From: Erythrobacter rubeus
Lineage (GTDB): Bacteria > Pseudomonadota > Alphaproteobacteria > Sphingomonadales > Sphingomonadaceae
Length of the DNA stretch: 64,000 nucleotides
Direction: 5' to 3'
Assembly (NCBI RefSeq): GCF_014705715.1
Contig: NZ_JACXLC010000001.1
Coordinates: 416,457 to 480,456 of the forward strand
Every line of letters starts with the position of its first letter. Positions within the stretch are counted from its first letter, which is position 1. The notes below the pieces were generated by a model. That model did not search any database, was not told the origin of the DNA, and was given only the letters and a program-made list of their open reading frames with translations. Below are positions 1-9,244 of the stretch, piece by piece. The position numbers were made by a program, and so were the translations under genes.

Positions 1-173
1 GCGGTGAGACAGGCTTCGTCATCCCGGCCGACTCAGTGTCCTGGATCGTTGATGCTGTGCTGGCCCTAGATGCTTCACGATTGCAGCTTCGCAAAATGAG
101 CCGGGCGGCAAGGCGTCGTGCGCACTCGATCCAGAAACTCGCTCTAGCCTCTAGCCTAGGTCGCCTACCTTGA
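1..173 (+). CDS. C-terminal end of a GT4-type glycosyltransferase (5' truncated by window edge)
   Basis: Reading from base 3, an open frame runs to a TGA at 171-173 and encodes about 56 residues. It begins with G-E-T-G-F-V-I-P-A-D and continues with a helical stretch ending in M-S-R-A-A-R-R-R-A. This is the usual end of family 4 GT-B glycosyltransferases: the G.TG.lvp loop after the E-x7-E region, followed by the C-terminal helix. The catalytic part lies outside the window, so donor and acceptor cannot be named. It converges on the next gene, and the two stop regions overlap by about 23 bases. It probably belongs to the same polysaccharide locus. Confidence 0.6.
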   Translation, partial: GETGFVIPADSVSWIVDAVLALDASRLQLRKMSRAARRRAHSIQKLALASSLGRLP

Positions 174-1380
174 AGATCTGGCGGTTTTCACTTCGTCCAC
201 TCTTGAGATAGTGGATCAACGCCGGAATGCCCTCATTAGTGACGTCCGGGTTGGCCTTGTGATATTTGAAGGAACTGAAAAGCGGACCGGGATCGCGGAG
301 TTCGTATGCACCGTCCGACACAAAATGACGGACTGGATCGATACCGCTCTCTTGAACATCCCGATTGACCGCCAAGTACCAATCCCGGTCGAAAAGTCCT
401 GACGCTTCGACAAGTTGGGTTTCTTCGTCCAAGCGTTTCTTATGACGTCTGCGGGCCATTGGATTGAAGGTCTTTGCCTTGGTTCCCTCATATTTCGACT
501 GCGTCGCTTCGAGCTTGGAACGAATGTGATTTTGCAGCAGTCCATCTTCCCACTGGAGGGTGATCCGCTTTAATTCCTTTTCATTTCTCGCGAGCAGGTG
601 GCCAAGCCGCGAGATTTCGATCAACCCCTGCTCATATCTCGCCCTCAGTTTCTCAAAGTCGGGCGCGCCGCCGCTTGTCATCGCGCTATCTCGCGAGGCC
701 GTTCCTCGATTGGCGACCGCGACGTCGTACCCCAGCTCTTGCAATAGAGTACCTATGCGATGAGGTTCACCACTGTCGGCGTGGGTAGTTGCCAGTTCGC
801 GAATGCAGTCTTGCTGCTGCGCACCAATCAGCAACGCGTACATTCCTGTCTCGTCGACGAGATCAATTTTCGCAGGTGTCTCAAACGCTGATTCTAATGC
901 TCGGACAGCTTGATCTTCGGCGGAATTGGCAACCGTACCGAGGAGAAGCACGATTCCTCGGTCAGACAAGAGATCGCGCCACGCCTTCGCCGGAAAGTCT
1001 GCTTGATGCCCGTTTTCCGGCACGCGCAGAATGAGTAAGTCGACGCCCTTGCCGACGAATTGCGGTGCATAGCGCTGGTCGTGTATTTTGAGGTCAGAGA
1101 ACTCCCCGTAGAGCTTTTCGTTTCTCATCAACAGGTCGGTGCGCGCCAAGTTCTCATCACTGCCCGAAGAGATGCACACACATTGCTTATCAGGGCCCAG
1201 CTGGTCTACGGCTTGGCAAGCGGCGAAATAGGCCACGCCATCGCCGAAACCCAGTTGCACCAGCGATTGTGGCCGATGATTTTCGATCAACCAAAACAAG
1301 AACGGCAGATGTCTCAACTCAGGTGAGTCCACCGAATAGAGAGGGGTCTGGGAGAGCTTGTGGTCTGATGACTTGTTCAA
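151..1380 (-). CDS. Methyltransferase-like protein with coiled coil and C-terminal WYL/PDV/HYL repeats
   Basis: 409 aa. The open frame extends further upstream, but I place the start at the TTG at 1380 because GGAGAG sits 9 bases before it, and earlier starts would run into the preceding gene. Residues ~35-190 look like a Rossmann/SAM-methyltransferase fold (glycine-rich LGFGDGVAYFA). A charged helical segment at about 240-320 is probably coiled coil. The last ~80 residues form two repeats of about 38 aa (DRDWYLAVNRDV..., KYHKANPDV...HYLKSG). The same repeats occur in the gene at 6938-7426. Such repeats accompany polysaccharide-assembly glycosyltransferases, but their function is not known to me. 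It is the last gene of the leftward cluster; a role in glycan decoration or in docking enzymes is inference. Confidence 0.55.
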   Translation of the reverse strand: MNKSSDHKLSQTPLYSVDSPELRHLPFLFWLIENHRPQSLVQLGFGDGVAYFAACQAVDQLGPDKQCVCISSGSDENLARTDLLMRNEKLYGEFSDLKIHDQRYAPQFVGKGVDLLILRVPENGHQADFPAKAWRDLLSDRGIVLLLGTVANSAEDQAVRALESAFETPAKIDLVDETGMYALLIGAQQQDCIRELATTHADSGEPHRIGTLLQELGYDVAVANRGTASRDSAMTSGGAPDFEKLRARYEQGLIEISRLGHLLARNEKELKRITLQWEDGLLQNHIRSKLEATQSKYEGTKAKTFNPMARRRHKKRLDEETQLVEASGLFDRDWYLAVNRDVQESGIDPVRHFVSDGAYELRDPGPLFSSFKYHKANPDVTNEGIPALIHYLKSGRSENRQIFKVGDLG

Positions 1381-1468
1381 TGTAACTATCTCTCCATTAT
1401 GCAGACGGATGGCGTTGCATCGTTGCCTGCAGCAAGAAGTGTCTATCCTCGTCGCCCGACAAGACCTG

Positions 1469-2209
1469 TCAGTCTTTGATCGCGAATATGGTGAGGTTTT
1501 CCGTCGGCGATTTCCATGGTTTGCGGGAGGCGACCCTTTCACCGAGCGCGCGAGCTTCGTCGGCCGTGGTCACTTGAACCCCTTCTGCAGCAAGAGCCGG
1601 GTCCATCTCCGGTTTGCTGTTTGCATAGACGATACGCATCCCGAGTGTTGTTAGGATCTCAAGGATCGTTGGCGCACTGATATATACCACATGGTCGGTG
1701 AGAAACTGGCCTTGCTCGGGAAGTCCCAGACCTTGCGCATAAGCGTCGGCGAATTCACGCGGGAAGTAGGGTGGCCATGGTGACTCGGCATGACCGTCCC
1801 AGCAATTTCGCGTGTCGTCGGCGAAAAGTGAAAGCGTCCCGCCAGGCTTCAAGACCCGAATTATCTCGCGCAGAGACGCCTGCGGGGAAGTAACATGCTC
1901 GAAGACAAACCAGGTATAGCAATGATCGAAGCTGTTGGACGCGTAGGGCATCAAGCGACCATCATACATCGTCAAACAGTCCATAGCCCGGGGTTCGACG
2001 CTTTCGGCGTTCTCCCGGTATTCCTCTTCCCGACCCGGGTCTACCTCAATCCCCGCGACGTCCAAGCCCTCTTGCAGTGCCGCAATAACGAAGCCACCTG
2101 CCCCGCATCCAAAATCGAGTACCCGACCTGATGGTCGTGAACCAAAATATTTGGCGTGGTCTAGACTATACCGTCGAAATCGCTTGGCTCCGCGATCGAT
2201 GATGGACAT
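1469..2209 (-). CDS. Class I SAM-dependent methyltransferase
   Basis: 246 aa, ATG start with AGGAG six bases upstream. Motif I is VLDFGCGAGGF (about residues 30-40), followed by an acidic post-I residue in AGIEVDP. FDHCYTWFVFEHV and the L-K-P-G-G-T-L segment complete a Methyltransf_11-type core. It therefore transfers a methyl group from SAM, probably to a sugar or lipid-linked intermediate given the surrounding glycosyltransferases; the acceptor is inference. It lies between another methyltransferase gene (2325-2978) and the repeat protein at 151-1380, all leftward with gaps of about 90-115 bases. Confidence 0.75.
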   Translation of the reverse strand: MSIIDRGAKRFRRYSLDHAKYFGSRPSGRVLDFGCGAGGFVIAALQEGLDVAGIEVDPGREEEYRENAESVEPRAMDCLTMYDGRLMPYASNSFDHCYTWFVFEHVTSPQASLREIIRVLKPGGTLSLFADDTRNCWDGHAESPWPPYFPREFADAYAQGLGLPEQGQFLTDHVVYISAPTILEILTTLGMRIVYANSKPEMDPALAAEGVQVTTADEARALGERVASRKPWKSPTENLTIFAIKD

Positions 2210-2324
2210 ATTTACTCCTGAATTGAACAGTGCGGTGTAGGTGGTGCCCCATCAACGCGCGTGTCCCACGAGCAACGCTCGCTGTGCACGCCGTGCGGAC
2301 CCTTATGAAAAGAGTTTAACGTGG

Positions 2325-2978
2325 TTATTCGCGAACCAGCATGACGTCGTTGTACATCATGGGCTGGAGTGCGAGATAGCGGAACTTCCACGGATTGTTC
2401 AGGCAGAACTCGTGAACTGCGCGCGCGACACCGCAATGGTACATGCTGGCTGGCGACCAGACAGCATAGTCGTTGAAGATCAACACGCCGTCGGACTTGA
2501 GCTTTGGCACGGAGGCCTCAATGTCGCGCTTCACGCCATCGTATCGATGATCTGCATCGATATAGATTACATCGAAATAGTTGTCCGGCATTCGCGACAT
2601 GTTGAGGCCGCTATCCCCGACATGAGTTTTCACTCGGTTTTCGCCGCTCTCCAGTTCCTCAAGGATCGTTGGGTTTACGAGGCGCTCGATATCGATGTCG
2701 AAAAGATGCAGTTTCAGGGGTTCGCAGCGGGTCAACAACTCAAGAGAGAAATCTCCACGGTCGACTCCGATTTCGGCGATCACGCCGCCTTTTTTGACTT
2801 TATCTATCAGTGCAAGACGATTGATCAGGACCTCGCAGCCTTCGACTTTTGACGGAGGAAGTTCTGAAGCTGGGTTATGATACCGGCCGCCGGTGTTGTG
2901 GAACTCTTTGATCGCTCTCGAGAACGCACGGCGCTTCTGCTCGACAATCTCGAAAGTCATTTCTGGTTGGCTTGTCAT
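2325..2978 (-). CDS. Class I SAM-dependent methyltransferase (Methyltransf_24-like)
   Basis: 217 aa, ATG preceded by AGAGG five bases away. The N-terminal 60 residues are charged and helical. GGVIAEIGVDRGDFS is motif I, LHLFDIDIE the ribose-binding acidic motif, and FDVIYIDADHRYDGVKRDIE a typical Methyltransf_24 motif with the D-A-D-H signature. It ends without extra domains. The family methylates small molecules and sugars, and several capsule and O-antigen loci carry members that cap chains. Target unknown. It is 8 bases downstream of the dual glycosyltransferase gene, so it is probably co-transcribed and acts on the same polymer. Confidence 0.75.
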   Translation of the reverse strand: MTSQPEMTFEIVEQKRRAFSRAIKEFHNTGGRYHNPASELPPSKVEGCEVLINRLALIDKVKKGGVIAEIGVDRGDFSLELLTRCEPLKLHLFDIDIERLVNPTILEELESGENRVKTHVGDSGLNMSRMPDNYFDVIYIDADHRYDGVKRDIEASVPKLKSDGVLIFNDYAVWSPASMYHCGVARAVHEFCLNNPWKFRYLALQPMMYNDVMLVRE

Positions 2979-2986
2979 ATGACCTC

Positions 2987-5134
2987 TTAAAGCTGGAAAA
3001 AATCTCTGGTGAATTTCACGACGTCGTATTGTTTCATGCTCTGCGAAAAGGCTCTTCTTTTCTCGGGCTGAGCCGGATCATCTGCGAACGCTATAACGCG
3101 ATCAACAGCATCGGCCATATCGTCTTCGACATGTTCGTCGAAAAGCGAACGAGCGCCGGGCCAATTATACACTACTGCATCGCTTCCGGAGGCGAGCGCC
3201 TCCATCACAGATGTATGGCAGCCTTCCGTATCCGAGCTGGATAGAATCGTGCCGATCCCGCGGTACCACTCTTCCATATCGGGGCCGGCCGGGTCGAACC
3301 GAACCGAGCCCTGCAAGACCGGATCGGCGAAAATCCGGTTGAAGACGTTCTCGAACTTTACCTTGTCGTCGTTATCTGCGTCCCAGACCCAGCCGATCTG
3401 CCAAGGCATTACCGAGCGAACCGCCAGCTGGAACCGAGGGTCCTTTTGTCGCAGCTTGGCAAAAAAGTCGATCGCGCGGTCGAAACGCTTGTGATCGAAA
3501 GGATTTATTCCAACCAAACCGAGCGTGAAATTTGCATCTGGATGCTTCGAACGCTGGAGTTGGTCCCAATCGATATATTGGGGAAGTATATGGATGCGGT
3601 CAGGATCTACGCCGTGATCCTCCACCATCATATCGCGGAAATATTCCGACACGACGATCAACGCATCCACTGCTTCCCAATTTATACGAGCCGGAAAATC
3701 GCGGAACGCTTCAAATCGGTGAAGCCGTACAATTAACTTCGTTCCCTGACGTTTGTTGTGGCTATGCCAAACTGCGTTTTCACAAGCCCATTCGCAAAAA
3801 ACGGTGTCCACGTCGGGCGGGACATTGGGTGCCTGGGGCCCATACTGCGTCGTCGTCTTCCAGTGCTGCCAGACAATGTCGATATTGGGATCGCCGCGAA
3901 CCTGATCGAGAAATTGATTTAGGAACTTGCGTTCGTGCGTTGCGATCAGGATCCTGCGCTTACTTCCTTCATCGACGAACGCGGCATCCGAGAAGCCGCG
4001 AATTGCCGTTCCCAATTTGTCGGAGAGCTTCGATGCCGAGAATTGGGAGGCAATTTCGGTCGTCCTAGCTTGCGCGAGTTCGTAGCTTTCGGTGCCAACA
4101 CTGGCCATGATCTCATGAAGACGTTCGACCACGTTTTCTGACAGGATGTCGACATAGTAAGGGTAGTCCTCACCGAATAAGGAACGGTTTAGAGCAGTGT
4201 CATTTAAGATCGGTGGCACACCCAAGCTGCTAAACTCGACGATCTTTGTCGAAATCTCAATGACATCGTCGTATTTGGCATGACGAAGGCAAAATGCGAA
4301 ATGAGCTTTCGACATCTGAGCTTTCGCTTCGGCGTGTGAGAGGTTCGAATGGTACTCGACATTCTGGACAAATCCGGACAGGACATCGGACCGAAATACA
4401 TCAAACTTCTTGAAAAATTCAGGATGTCGAGCCCGGAAAGAGTCCTTTCCGGCGATAATCGTAGCAGCAAGATCGGATTGATCCGGCAAGGTTTCACAGA
4501 ATTCCAAAAGCCAATCGATGCCATAATTCGGATCGATCTTTCCGGAGTAGCATAAGCGGACAGGTGAGTTCGCGCGCGGCTCTCGCTCGGCGTCGTCGAA
4601 AACTATTGGAGGCACCACGTGCACGACCTGCGCGGGGTAATTCGACAATGCCTCCATCGCCTGCTTCGCGATCTCCGACTGAACCACTAGAGGAATTCGC
4701 GCCTCGCGTGCCGCTAGTAACCATGCGGGTTCCGGGCGGGTCAGATCGGGGAGAGTTTCAGGAGTGTAGGCAACGACGCGTTGCCGCCAATCCGGTTCAT
4801 GAACCAAGCTTTCCAGGAAGCGCGCGCCTCGCACAAATACCCGATCCAACGGTCCATGGAGTCTTTCGGCAACGCCAAGTGCGAGCGAAGCCGAGGCTGC
4901 ATCGAGACGATCGGCACCGGGAGCGAGAAGATGTGAGATTTCTTCGAAGCGAACGATCTTGACCCGTTCCGGAAGCTCCTTCGCCAGAAGGTCGTTGGTG
5001 AGGGGATGGCTGAGCACCAGGACCGGTTCGATATCGTGCTGCAAGGATATCAGTTTGCACACGTTCAAAAGCCAAATCGTGGAGCCATCGATCAGGCTGA
5101 AGTTTTGCTCGCCGAGGATTGCGACCCTCATCAT
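2987..5134 (-). CDS. Large two-domain GT-B glycosyltransferase
   Basis: 715 aa with two GT-B-like halves. The first (about 1-385) begins MMRVAILGEQNFSLIDGS and contains a C-terminal lobe with FSSLGVPPILND. The second (about 390-715) begins RRILIATHERKFLNQFLDQ and contains SSSDTEGCHTSVMEALASG, the E-x7-E-like nucleotide-sugar binding region of GT4 enzymes. Two catalytic units in one chain suggest two successive sugar additions, or one active and one regulatory domain. Start and upstream stop share ATGA (5131-5134), so translation is coupled to the preceding glycosyltransferase. Base composition is noticeably more AT-rich than the right half of the window. Sugar specificity cannot be read from sequence. 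Confidence 0.75.
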   Translation of the reverse strand: MMRVAILGEQNFSLIDGSTIWLLNVCKLISLQHDIEPVLVLSHPLTNDLLAKELPERVKIVRFEEISHLLAPGADRLDAASASLALGVAERLHGPLDRVFVRGARFLESLVHEPDWRQRVVAYTPETLPDLTRPEPAWLLAAREARIPLVVQSEIAKQAMEALSNYPAQVVHVVPPIVFDDAEREPRANSPVRLCYSGKIDPNYGIDWLLEFCETLPDQSDLAATIIAGKDSFRARHPEFFKKFDVFRSDVLSGFVQNVEYHSNLSHAEAKAQMSKAHFAFCLRHAKYDDVIEISTKIVEFSSLGVPPILNDTALNRSLFGEDYPYYVDILSENVVERLHEIMASVGTESYELAQARTTEIASQFSASKLSDKLGTAIRGFSDAAFVDEGSKRRILIATHERKFLNQFLDQVRGDPNIDIVWQHWKTTTQYGPQAPNVPPDVDTVFCEWACENAVWHSHNKRQGTKLIVRLHRFEAFRDFPARINWEAVDALIVVSEYFRDMMVEDHGVDPDRIHILPQYIDWDQLQRSKHPDANFTLGLVGINPFDHKRFDRAIDFFAKLRQKDPRFQLAVRSVMPWQIGWVWDADNDDKVKFENVFNRIFADPVLQGSVRFDPAGPDMEEWYRGIGTILSSSDTEGCHTSVMEALASGSDAVVYNWPGARSLFDEHVEDDMADAVDRVIAFADDPAQPEKRRAFSQSMKQYDVVKFTRDFFQL

Positions 5135-6873
5135 GCTATTTCTTCTTCATCTTGAGCTTGGACGTCGAAAAGTCCCGAGACAGTGCGAAATAATGGCGCT
5201 TCGGAGCCGTGGACCGGCCCGAAGACGACCAAGCGCCAGCCACGGTTGGCAGCGATGCGACATGCATCCATCATCTGTCTGTTGAGCCTCATGTCCGAAA
5301 TGGTCCAAAGGGCGGACCATTCATCATACGCCGAAGGAGTTTTCTCTCGCTGCAATCCAGCCCAGTCTACAATGAAAAGTCCAGGTGGCGCTAAAGCGAG
5401 GTGCGAATAGATATTGGTCCGCGTCAGTGAGGTGAAAGAGGGCGTTTCGTCGCGTAATTCTTCACAAGGACCAATAGCCGCGATAGCGAGCGATTGCTCA
5501 GGCGCGAACATCGTTTCGGGAATAGCTTTCAAGTCGAATGGAGGTGCGCTCGTTTCCAAGGCGGGAGCTCCCATCGCATTTTGCCGCCTTTGACGCGAAA
5601 TCTCTTCATTCGATATCGACGTCATCATGCTGACGAGCGGAGCGACCCTCTGCTCCCAATAGGTCTCTGCAGGAAGCTCATCTACGAATTTCGCGTGATC
5701 ACCTTGTAGGAACTCTTGCAGCGACTCTGCCTGACCTCGCAGGTGTGATGAATCAAAGACTTCTGCATCGATTTCTGCTGCGAACTTTTTCAAGTGGGGG
5801 TGGTCGGAAACGAAGATCGGGACTCCGTAAGACGCAGCATGATATGGCACCAGCGCTGCCGCTGAGTCCGACCTGTTGCTGACCCCATCGGACCAGAACA
5901 TAAGAGCGTCGCATAGCGCGTAGTAACCACCGATTTCATCGAAAGAAGTATCTTCCGCATCATGAACGTGCCCTCCCAATCTGAGATCGGAAACTAGGTT
6001 CGAAATCGCGTTCCGCTCAGGCGCGGCGGCCGCCGGACCATCATCACTTGAACCTTCTGGATGATGAATGAGAAGAGCATCAACATCGACACCGTTTTCA
6101 CGAATGGCTGCGACCAATCGAACGAGGTTGAGAGCGTCGTCCGGAGATGACGGCGAAACGAAGCAGCCGAGTAAATGCCTGGCTTCGCATCCGATTTGAG
6201 AACGCCTCAGGATCGGAGCCTGCGGCGGCTTAGACCAAGCGCCATTTGATATCACATAGGTGCGCTCCGGCGCGCTCCCGCGCGCAATCAAGTCCGCGCT
6301 CACATCGTTGGTCGCGGCGAACAAACCAGCAGATGCGCGTATGATCTCGGCTTCTCGCCGCTTGTTGAGATCCGGAGGAGTTTCTTCTTCGTTCCTTTGA
6401 TCGTGATCCCCCTCCGACAATTGCGGAAGATCGCGCGCCTCATAGAGAAATGGGATGCTCAGTCGGCGCGCGATGTTTGCCGCAGGCCTGGCATTCTCCC
6501 AGTTGGAAACAGCCATGATCGCGGAGGGACGGAATATCGATAGCGCTTCAAACAGCGTGCGTTCGACATTCCGCAATCGTTCGCGCCGCGAGATATCCGG
6601 ATCATCGAAGGTTGGAAGAAAAATGTATCGGACACCATCGCGCGTTGTATCGAGGGGGACATACTTGGAATTGCCAACTTCTTCCAGGTCCCATGGATGC
6701 CCCGGTCTGCTGAAAACAATGACTTCAAAACCGTTCGCTACCATGCCTTGAGCGATAGCGTGCGTTCGATAAGCGTATGCATCGTTCGAATAGGGCAAGC
6801 TGCGATCTACCACATAGGCCAAGCGTTGAGGCAGACGCCAATCGAGTTCGTCCGGGATTTGGTTTTGCGTCAT
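5131..6873 (-). CDS. GT-B glycosyltransferase, paralogue of the enzyme at 7625-9244
   Basis: 580 aa from the ATG at 6873 (a TTG two codons earlier is possible). The N-terminal lobe carries SLPYSNDAYAYRTHAIA and VFSRPGHPWDL, closely matching the gene at 7625-9244, which suggests duplication within the locus. The segment FLYEARDLPQLSEGD resembles the substrate pocket region of GT4 enzymes. The C-terminal lobe has YHAASYGVPIFVSDHPHL, but the last ~130 residues do not show a clear catalytic motif. It is coupled to the next gene by an ATGA overlap. It is probably a chain-assembly transferase of the capsule or another surface glycan; donor and acceptor are unknown. Confidence 0.7.
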   Translation of the reverse strand: MTQNQIPDELDWRLPQRLAYVVDRSLPYSNDAYAYRTHAIAQGMVANGFEVIVFSRPGHPWDLEEVGNSKYVPLDTTRDGVRYIFLPTFDDPDISRRERLRNVERTLFEALSIFRPSAIMAVSNWENARPAANIARRLSIPFLYEARDLPQLSEGDHDQRNEEETPPDLNKRREAEIIRASAGLFAATNDVSADLIARGSAPERTYVISNGAWSKPPQAPILRRSQIGCEARHLLGCFVSPSSPDDALNLVRLVAAIRENGVDVDALLIHHPEGSSDDGPAAAAPERNAISNLVSDLRLGGHVHDAEDTSFDEIGGYYALCDALMFWSDGVSNRSDSAAALVPYHAASYGVPIFVSDHPHLKKFAAEIDAEVFDSSHLRGQAESLQEFLQGDHAKFVDELPAETYWEQRVAPLVSMMTSISNEEISRQRRQNAMGAPALETSAPPFDLKAIPETMFAPEQSLAIAAIGPCEELRDETPSFTSLTRTNIYSHLALAPPGLFIVDWAGLQREKTPSAYDEWSALWTISDMRLNRQMMDACRIAANRGWRLVVFGPVHGSEAPLFRTVSGLFDVQAQDEEEIA

Positions 6874-6937
6874 TTGCAATAGGGCCTGTAATGGATTTTA
6901 GATCAGCTCTGCTGAATTCTCGACGATGGGGGTAAGC

Positions 6938-7426
6938 TTAGGAGGCGCGCAGCCCACTTGGCCTGATTGCTCTCATTTCCGCCCAGCCGAAATGTAGATA
7001 ATGGAGCAGAGGATTGACGCCTTCATCTCGAACGTCAGGATGCATTGAAAGGTAATCGCGGGTTGAGAAAGCCGGTCCCGGATCTCTCATTTCCTGCGCA
7101 CCATGATGCAGATAATGGTGCGCCGCCGTCATGTTGCTCTCCGCGACATCAGGATATTGGCGCAAATACCATTCCTCATCGAGCAGGCCCGATGCTGTCA
7201 GAATGCTTTGCAGTCGCAGATCGCGCCGCTTGGCGGACACCCGCATTAGAATCCGTTCAGCGAGTTGTGGCGGCTCAGGCCTCTTGCCGAAAACCAACCT
7301 TGTCGAATTGGACCGGGCAACTTCGATCTCCTTCAACTTGGACTGGATGTACAAGCGCTCCAACTGCTGCTGCATGCTTGCCCTAATTGGATCGAGGGTA
7401 TCGGTCTGTGGCGTTGGTAGGTTCAT
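6938..7426 (-). CDS. Small protein with predicted coiled coil and two WYL/PDV/HYL repeats
   Basis: 162 aa. Residues ~10-75 are charged and helical. Residues ~85-160 hold two repeats of about 37 aa with the pattern D-x-x-W-Y-L...P-D-V...H-Y-L-x-x-G-x-x-E-x-R, the first ending RDPGPAFS. The layout and repeat sequence match the C-terminal half of the protein at 151-1380, as if that protein had lost its methyltransferase domain. There are no catalytic motifs, signal peptide or membrane segments. It is encoded between two paralogous glycosyltransferases. A scaffold or substrate-binding role in glycan assembly is plausible but unproven. Confidence 0.6.
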   Translation of the reverse strand: MNLPTPQTDTLDPIRASMQQQLERLYIQSKLKEIEVARSNSTRLVFGKRPEPPQLAERILMRVSAKRRDLRLQSILTASGLLDEEWYLRQYPDVAESNMTAAHHYLHHGAQEMRDPGPAFSTRDYLSMHPDVRDEGVNPLLHYLHFGWAEMRAIRPSGLRAS

Positions 7427-7493
7427 CGATTGCCCGTTGTGGAATTTTGCGCTGAAATGCGCTCCGCAGTCAAAGCCTCGCGGTTAGCCCGCT

Positions 7494-7528
7494 TAATGAC
7501 TTTGCCGTCGGCCTAAGTAAAGTCATTA
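7494..7528. promoter_or_regulatory. Perfect 10-bp inverted repeat between glycosyltransferase genes
   Basis: TAATGACTTT at 7494-7503 is mirrored exactly by AAAGTCATTA at 7519-7528, separated by 15 bases. It lies in the 198-base gap upstream of the leftward gene at 6938-7426 and downstream of 7625-9244. The AT-rich arms and lack of a U-tract fit a protein-binding dyad better than an intrinsic terminator. Confidence 0.35.
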
Positions 7529-7624
7529 GGGCCTGAGAAATGCACACAATACTCGATCCTCGACCTGTCAGAGATAGTCGTTGGTTTCGCCAAACGTGTT
7601 GGGCGACCGGCTCTCGCGAGCACC

Positions 7625-9244
7625 TCATTTATCCCTGAGAAGCGACTCCAAGACGGAATTTATGATCTTTGCCGTGTGTGGCCAAGTCCGCTGATCGACG
7701 ATCCACCTGCGAGCATTAGAACCAAAGCTATCCCGGAGTGCCTTGTCCGCTATCAGCGTCCTCAATGCCGCCGTGAGTGACGAACCGCTGCCTTTTTGAA
7801 AGACAAGGCCGGTCTGCTCATGACGGACGATGTCTTTCATTCCGCCAACAGAAGACACTACGACAGCCTTTGCCATAGCCATTGCTTCCAGAGGTTTGAG
7901 CGGAGAGACCAGCTCAGCGACCAATTCCGGTTTTCGCGGAAACGGGGCGATGTCGATCAAGGAATACCAATTGGCGACTTCATCATGAGGCACGCGTCCC
8001 GGCATGATTAACCAGTCTGCCAATCCCTCGCGCTCGGCTAGATGCTTAAGCTCGTCCGTCACCAGATATGCACCAGTCGGATCGTGCGGCTCGCTTCCGA
8101 CCAACAGAAGACGGAAATCGAGATGCTCTCGTCGCAGTTGGGCGCAAGCAATCAAGAGATCGTCCAACCCCTCGTATTTGTTGAATGATCCGACGTAGCC
8201 GATCACGGGTGTCTCTGGTGCCAGTCCCAATTTAGAGGCGAGATTTTCGTCTCTCGCTTTCGGTGCGAACAAATTAGGGTCGCACGCATTGGGGGCGACA
8301 GAAATCCTCTCGAACGGTAGTCCTCTGCTTACCAGTTCGTCACGCAAGGATGTGTTCAGCGCAATGACGGAATCGGCTGCTTCTGCAGTTGCAGACTCCA
8401 AAAACCGCTCTTGCCGGCCAGCCGTACTTGACATGAATTGACTATCGCGAGCGGCGCGGCTCACTTCCCAGAGGCCGCGGATTTCATAGACGAACGGCAA
8501 CCCAGTTTCTTTCGCAGCGATGCAGGCGGGCAGCGCGGTCACAAAGTTCGAAGCGGCCAAAATGCAAGCCGGTCGGTGACGCGATATTTCGGCGATCAAA
8601 GCTTCCGCGGCATGCTCCAAATATTCGACTGATGCATGCACCATATGATCGCTCAATCTCGGGGGGAAATCGGTCCGTTTGGGACCGTCGATCCGTTGAT
8701 AATCCACACCGTCCACTTGCGCGATGGCATCACTATATTGGGCCTTACCGTCATCAGCGAGGAGATCAGTCGGAAAGCCTGGGCGAGTGACACAAACGAC
8801 TTCGAGGCCGCTTTTGGTTAGCGCCTTGGCTAGTCCGTGGCTGCGCATAGCATAGCCATCGTTCGCGTGCGGAAGCGATTTATGCAGCACGTACAGAACC
8901 CGATGCGCGGTCGGCGCGAAACTCGGCGGCTTGTGGTTCGATAATCTCTGCACGAAGTCGACCACAGCCAATGGGCCTGCTCTTATTGCGTCGATAAGTG
9001 ATCGGAGCTCGGGGGTTTTAAGGCGGTGGGCTTGCGACCTCGCGATGCTGTCCTGAAGACCGCCAATATCAAAAAACCTGAGTGCGATCTTGCAATAGGT
9101 CGAAAGAGTGAGCGCGTCAGCATGGATTTCCACCGCGTCTTTGGCGATGTCGAGCGACGATTCTCTGCCTTGCGAAGCCAGAACGCTGGCAGCTTTGGCC
9201 AATCCCAATGCCATATGTTGCGCCTGCTCGTCATCGCATTTCAT
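7625..9244 (-). CDS. Family 4 glycosyltransferase with helical N-terminal extension
   Basis: 539 aa. Residues ~1-110 are a helical extension of unknown role. The GT-B core starts at RVLYVLHKSLPHANDGYA and includes FVYEIRGLWEVSRA, VIGYVGSFNKYEGLDDLL (start of the C-terminal lobe) and FPRKPELVAELVSPLKPLEAMAMAKAV, which contains the conserved glutamates and the P-L-K-x-x-E-A-M-A signature of GT4 enzymes. The C-terminal helix follows. It is the most complete GT4 of the leftward cluster and probably the first gene transcribed from the promoter region at 9245-9463. Sugar specificity unknown. Confidence 0.8.
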   Translation of the reverse strand: MKCDDEQAQHMALGLAKAASVLASQGRESSLDIAKDAVEIHADALTLSTYCKIALRFFDIGGLQDSIARSQAHRLKTPELRSLIDAIRAGPLAVVDFVQRLSNHKPPSFAPTAHRVLYVLHKSLPHANDGYAMRSHGLAKALTKSGLEVVCVTRPGFPTDLLADDGKAQYSDAIAQVDGVDYQRIDGPKRTDFPPRLSDHMVHASVEYLEHAAEALIAEISRHRPACILAASNFVTALPACIAAKETGLPFVYEIRGLWEVSRAARDSQFMSSTAGRQERFLESATAEAADSVIALNTSLRDELVSRGLPFERISVAPNACDPNLFAPKARDENLASKLGLAPETPVIGYVGSFNKYEGLDDLLIACAQLRREHLDFRLLLVGSEPHDPTGAYLVTDELKHLAEREGLADWLIMPGRVPHDEVANWYSLIDIAPFPRKPELVAELVSPLKPLEAMAMAKAVVVSSVGGMKDIVRHEQTGLVFQKGSGSSLTAALRTLIADKALRDSFGSNARRWIVDQRTWPHTAKIINSVLESLLRDK

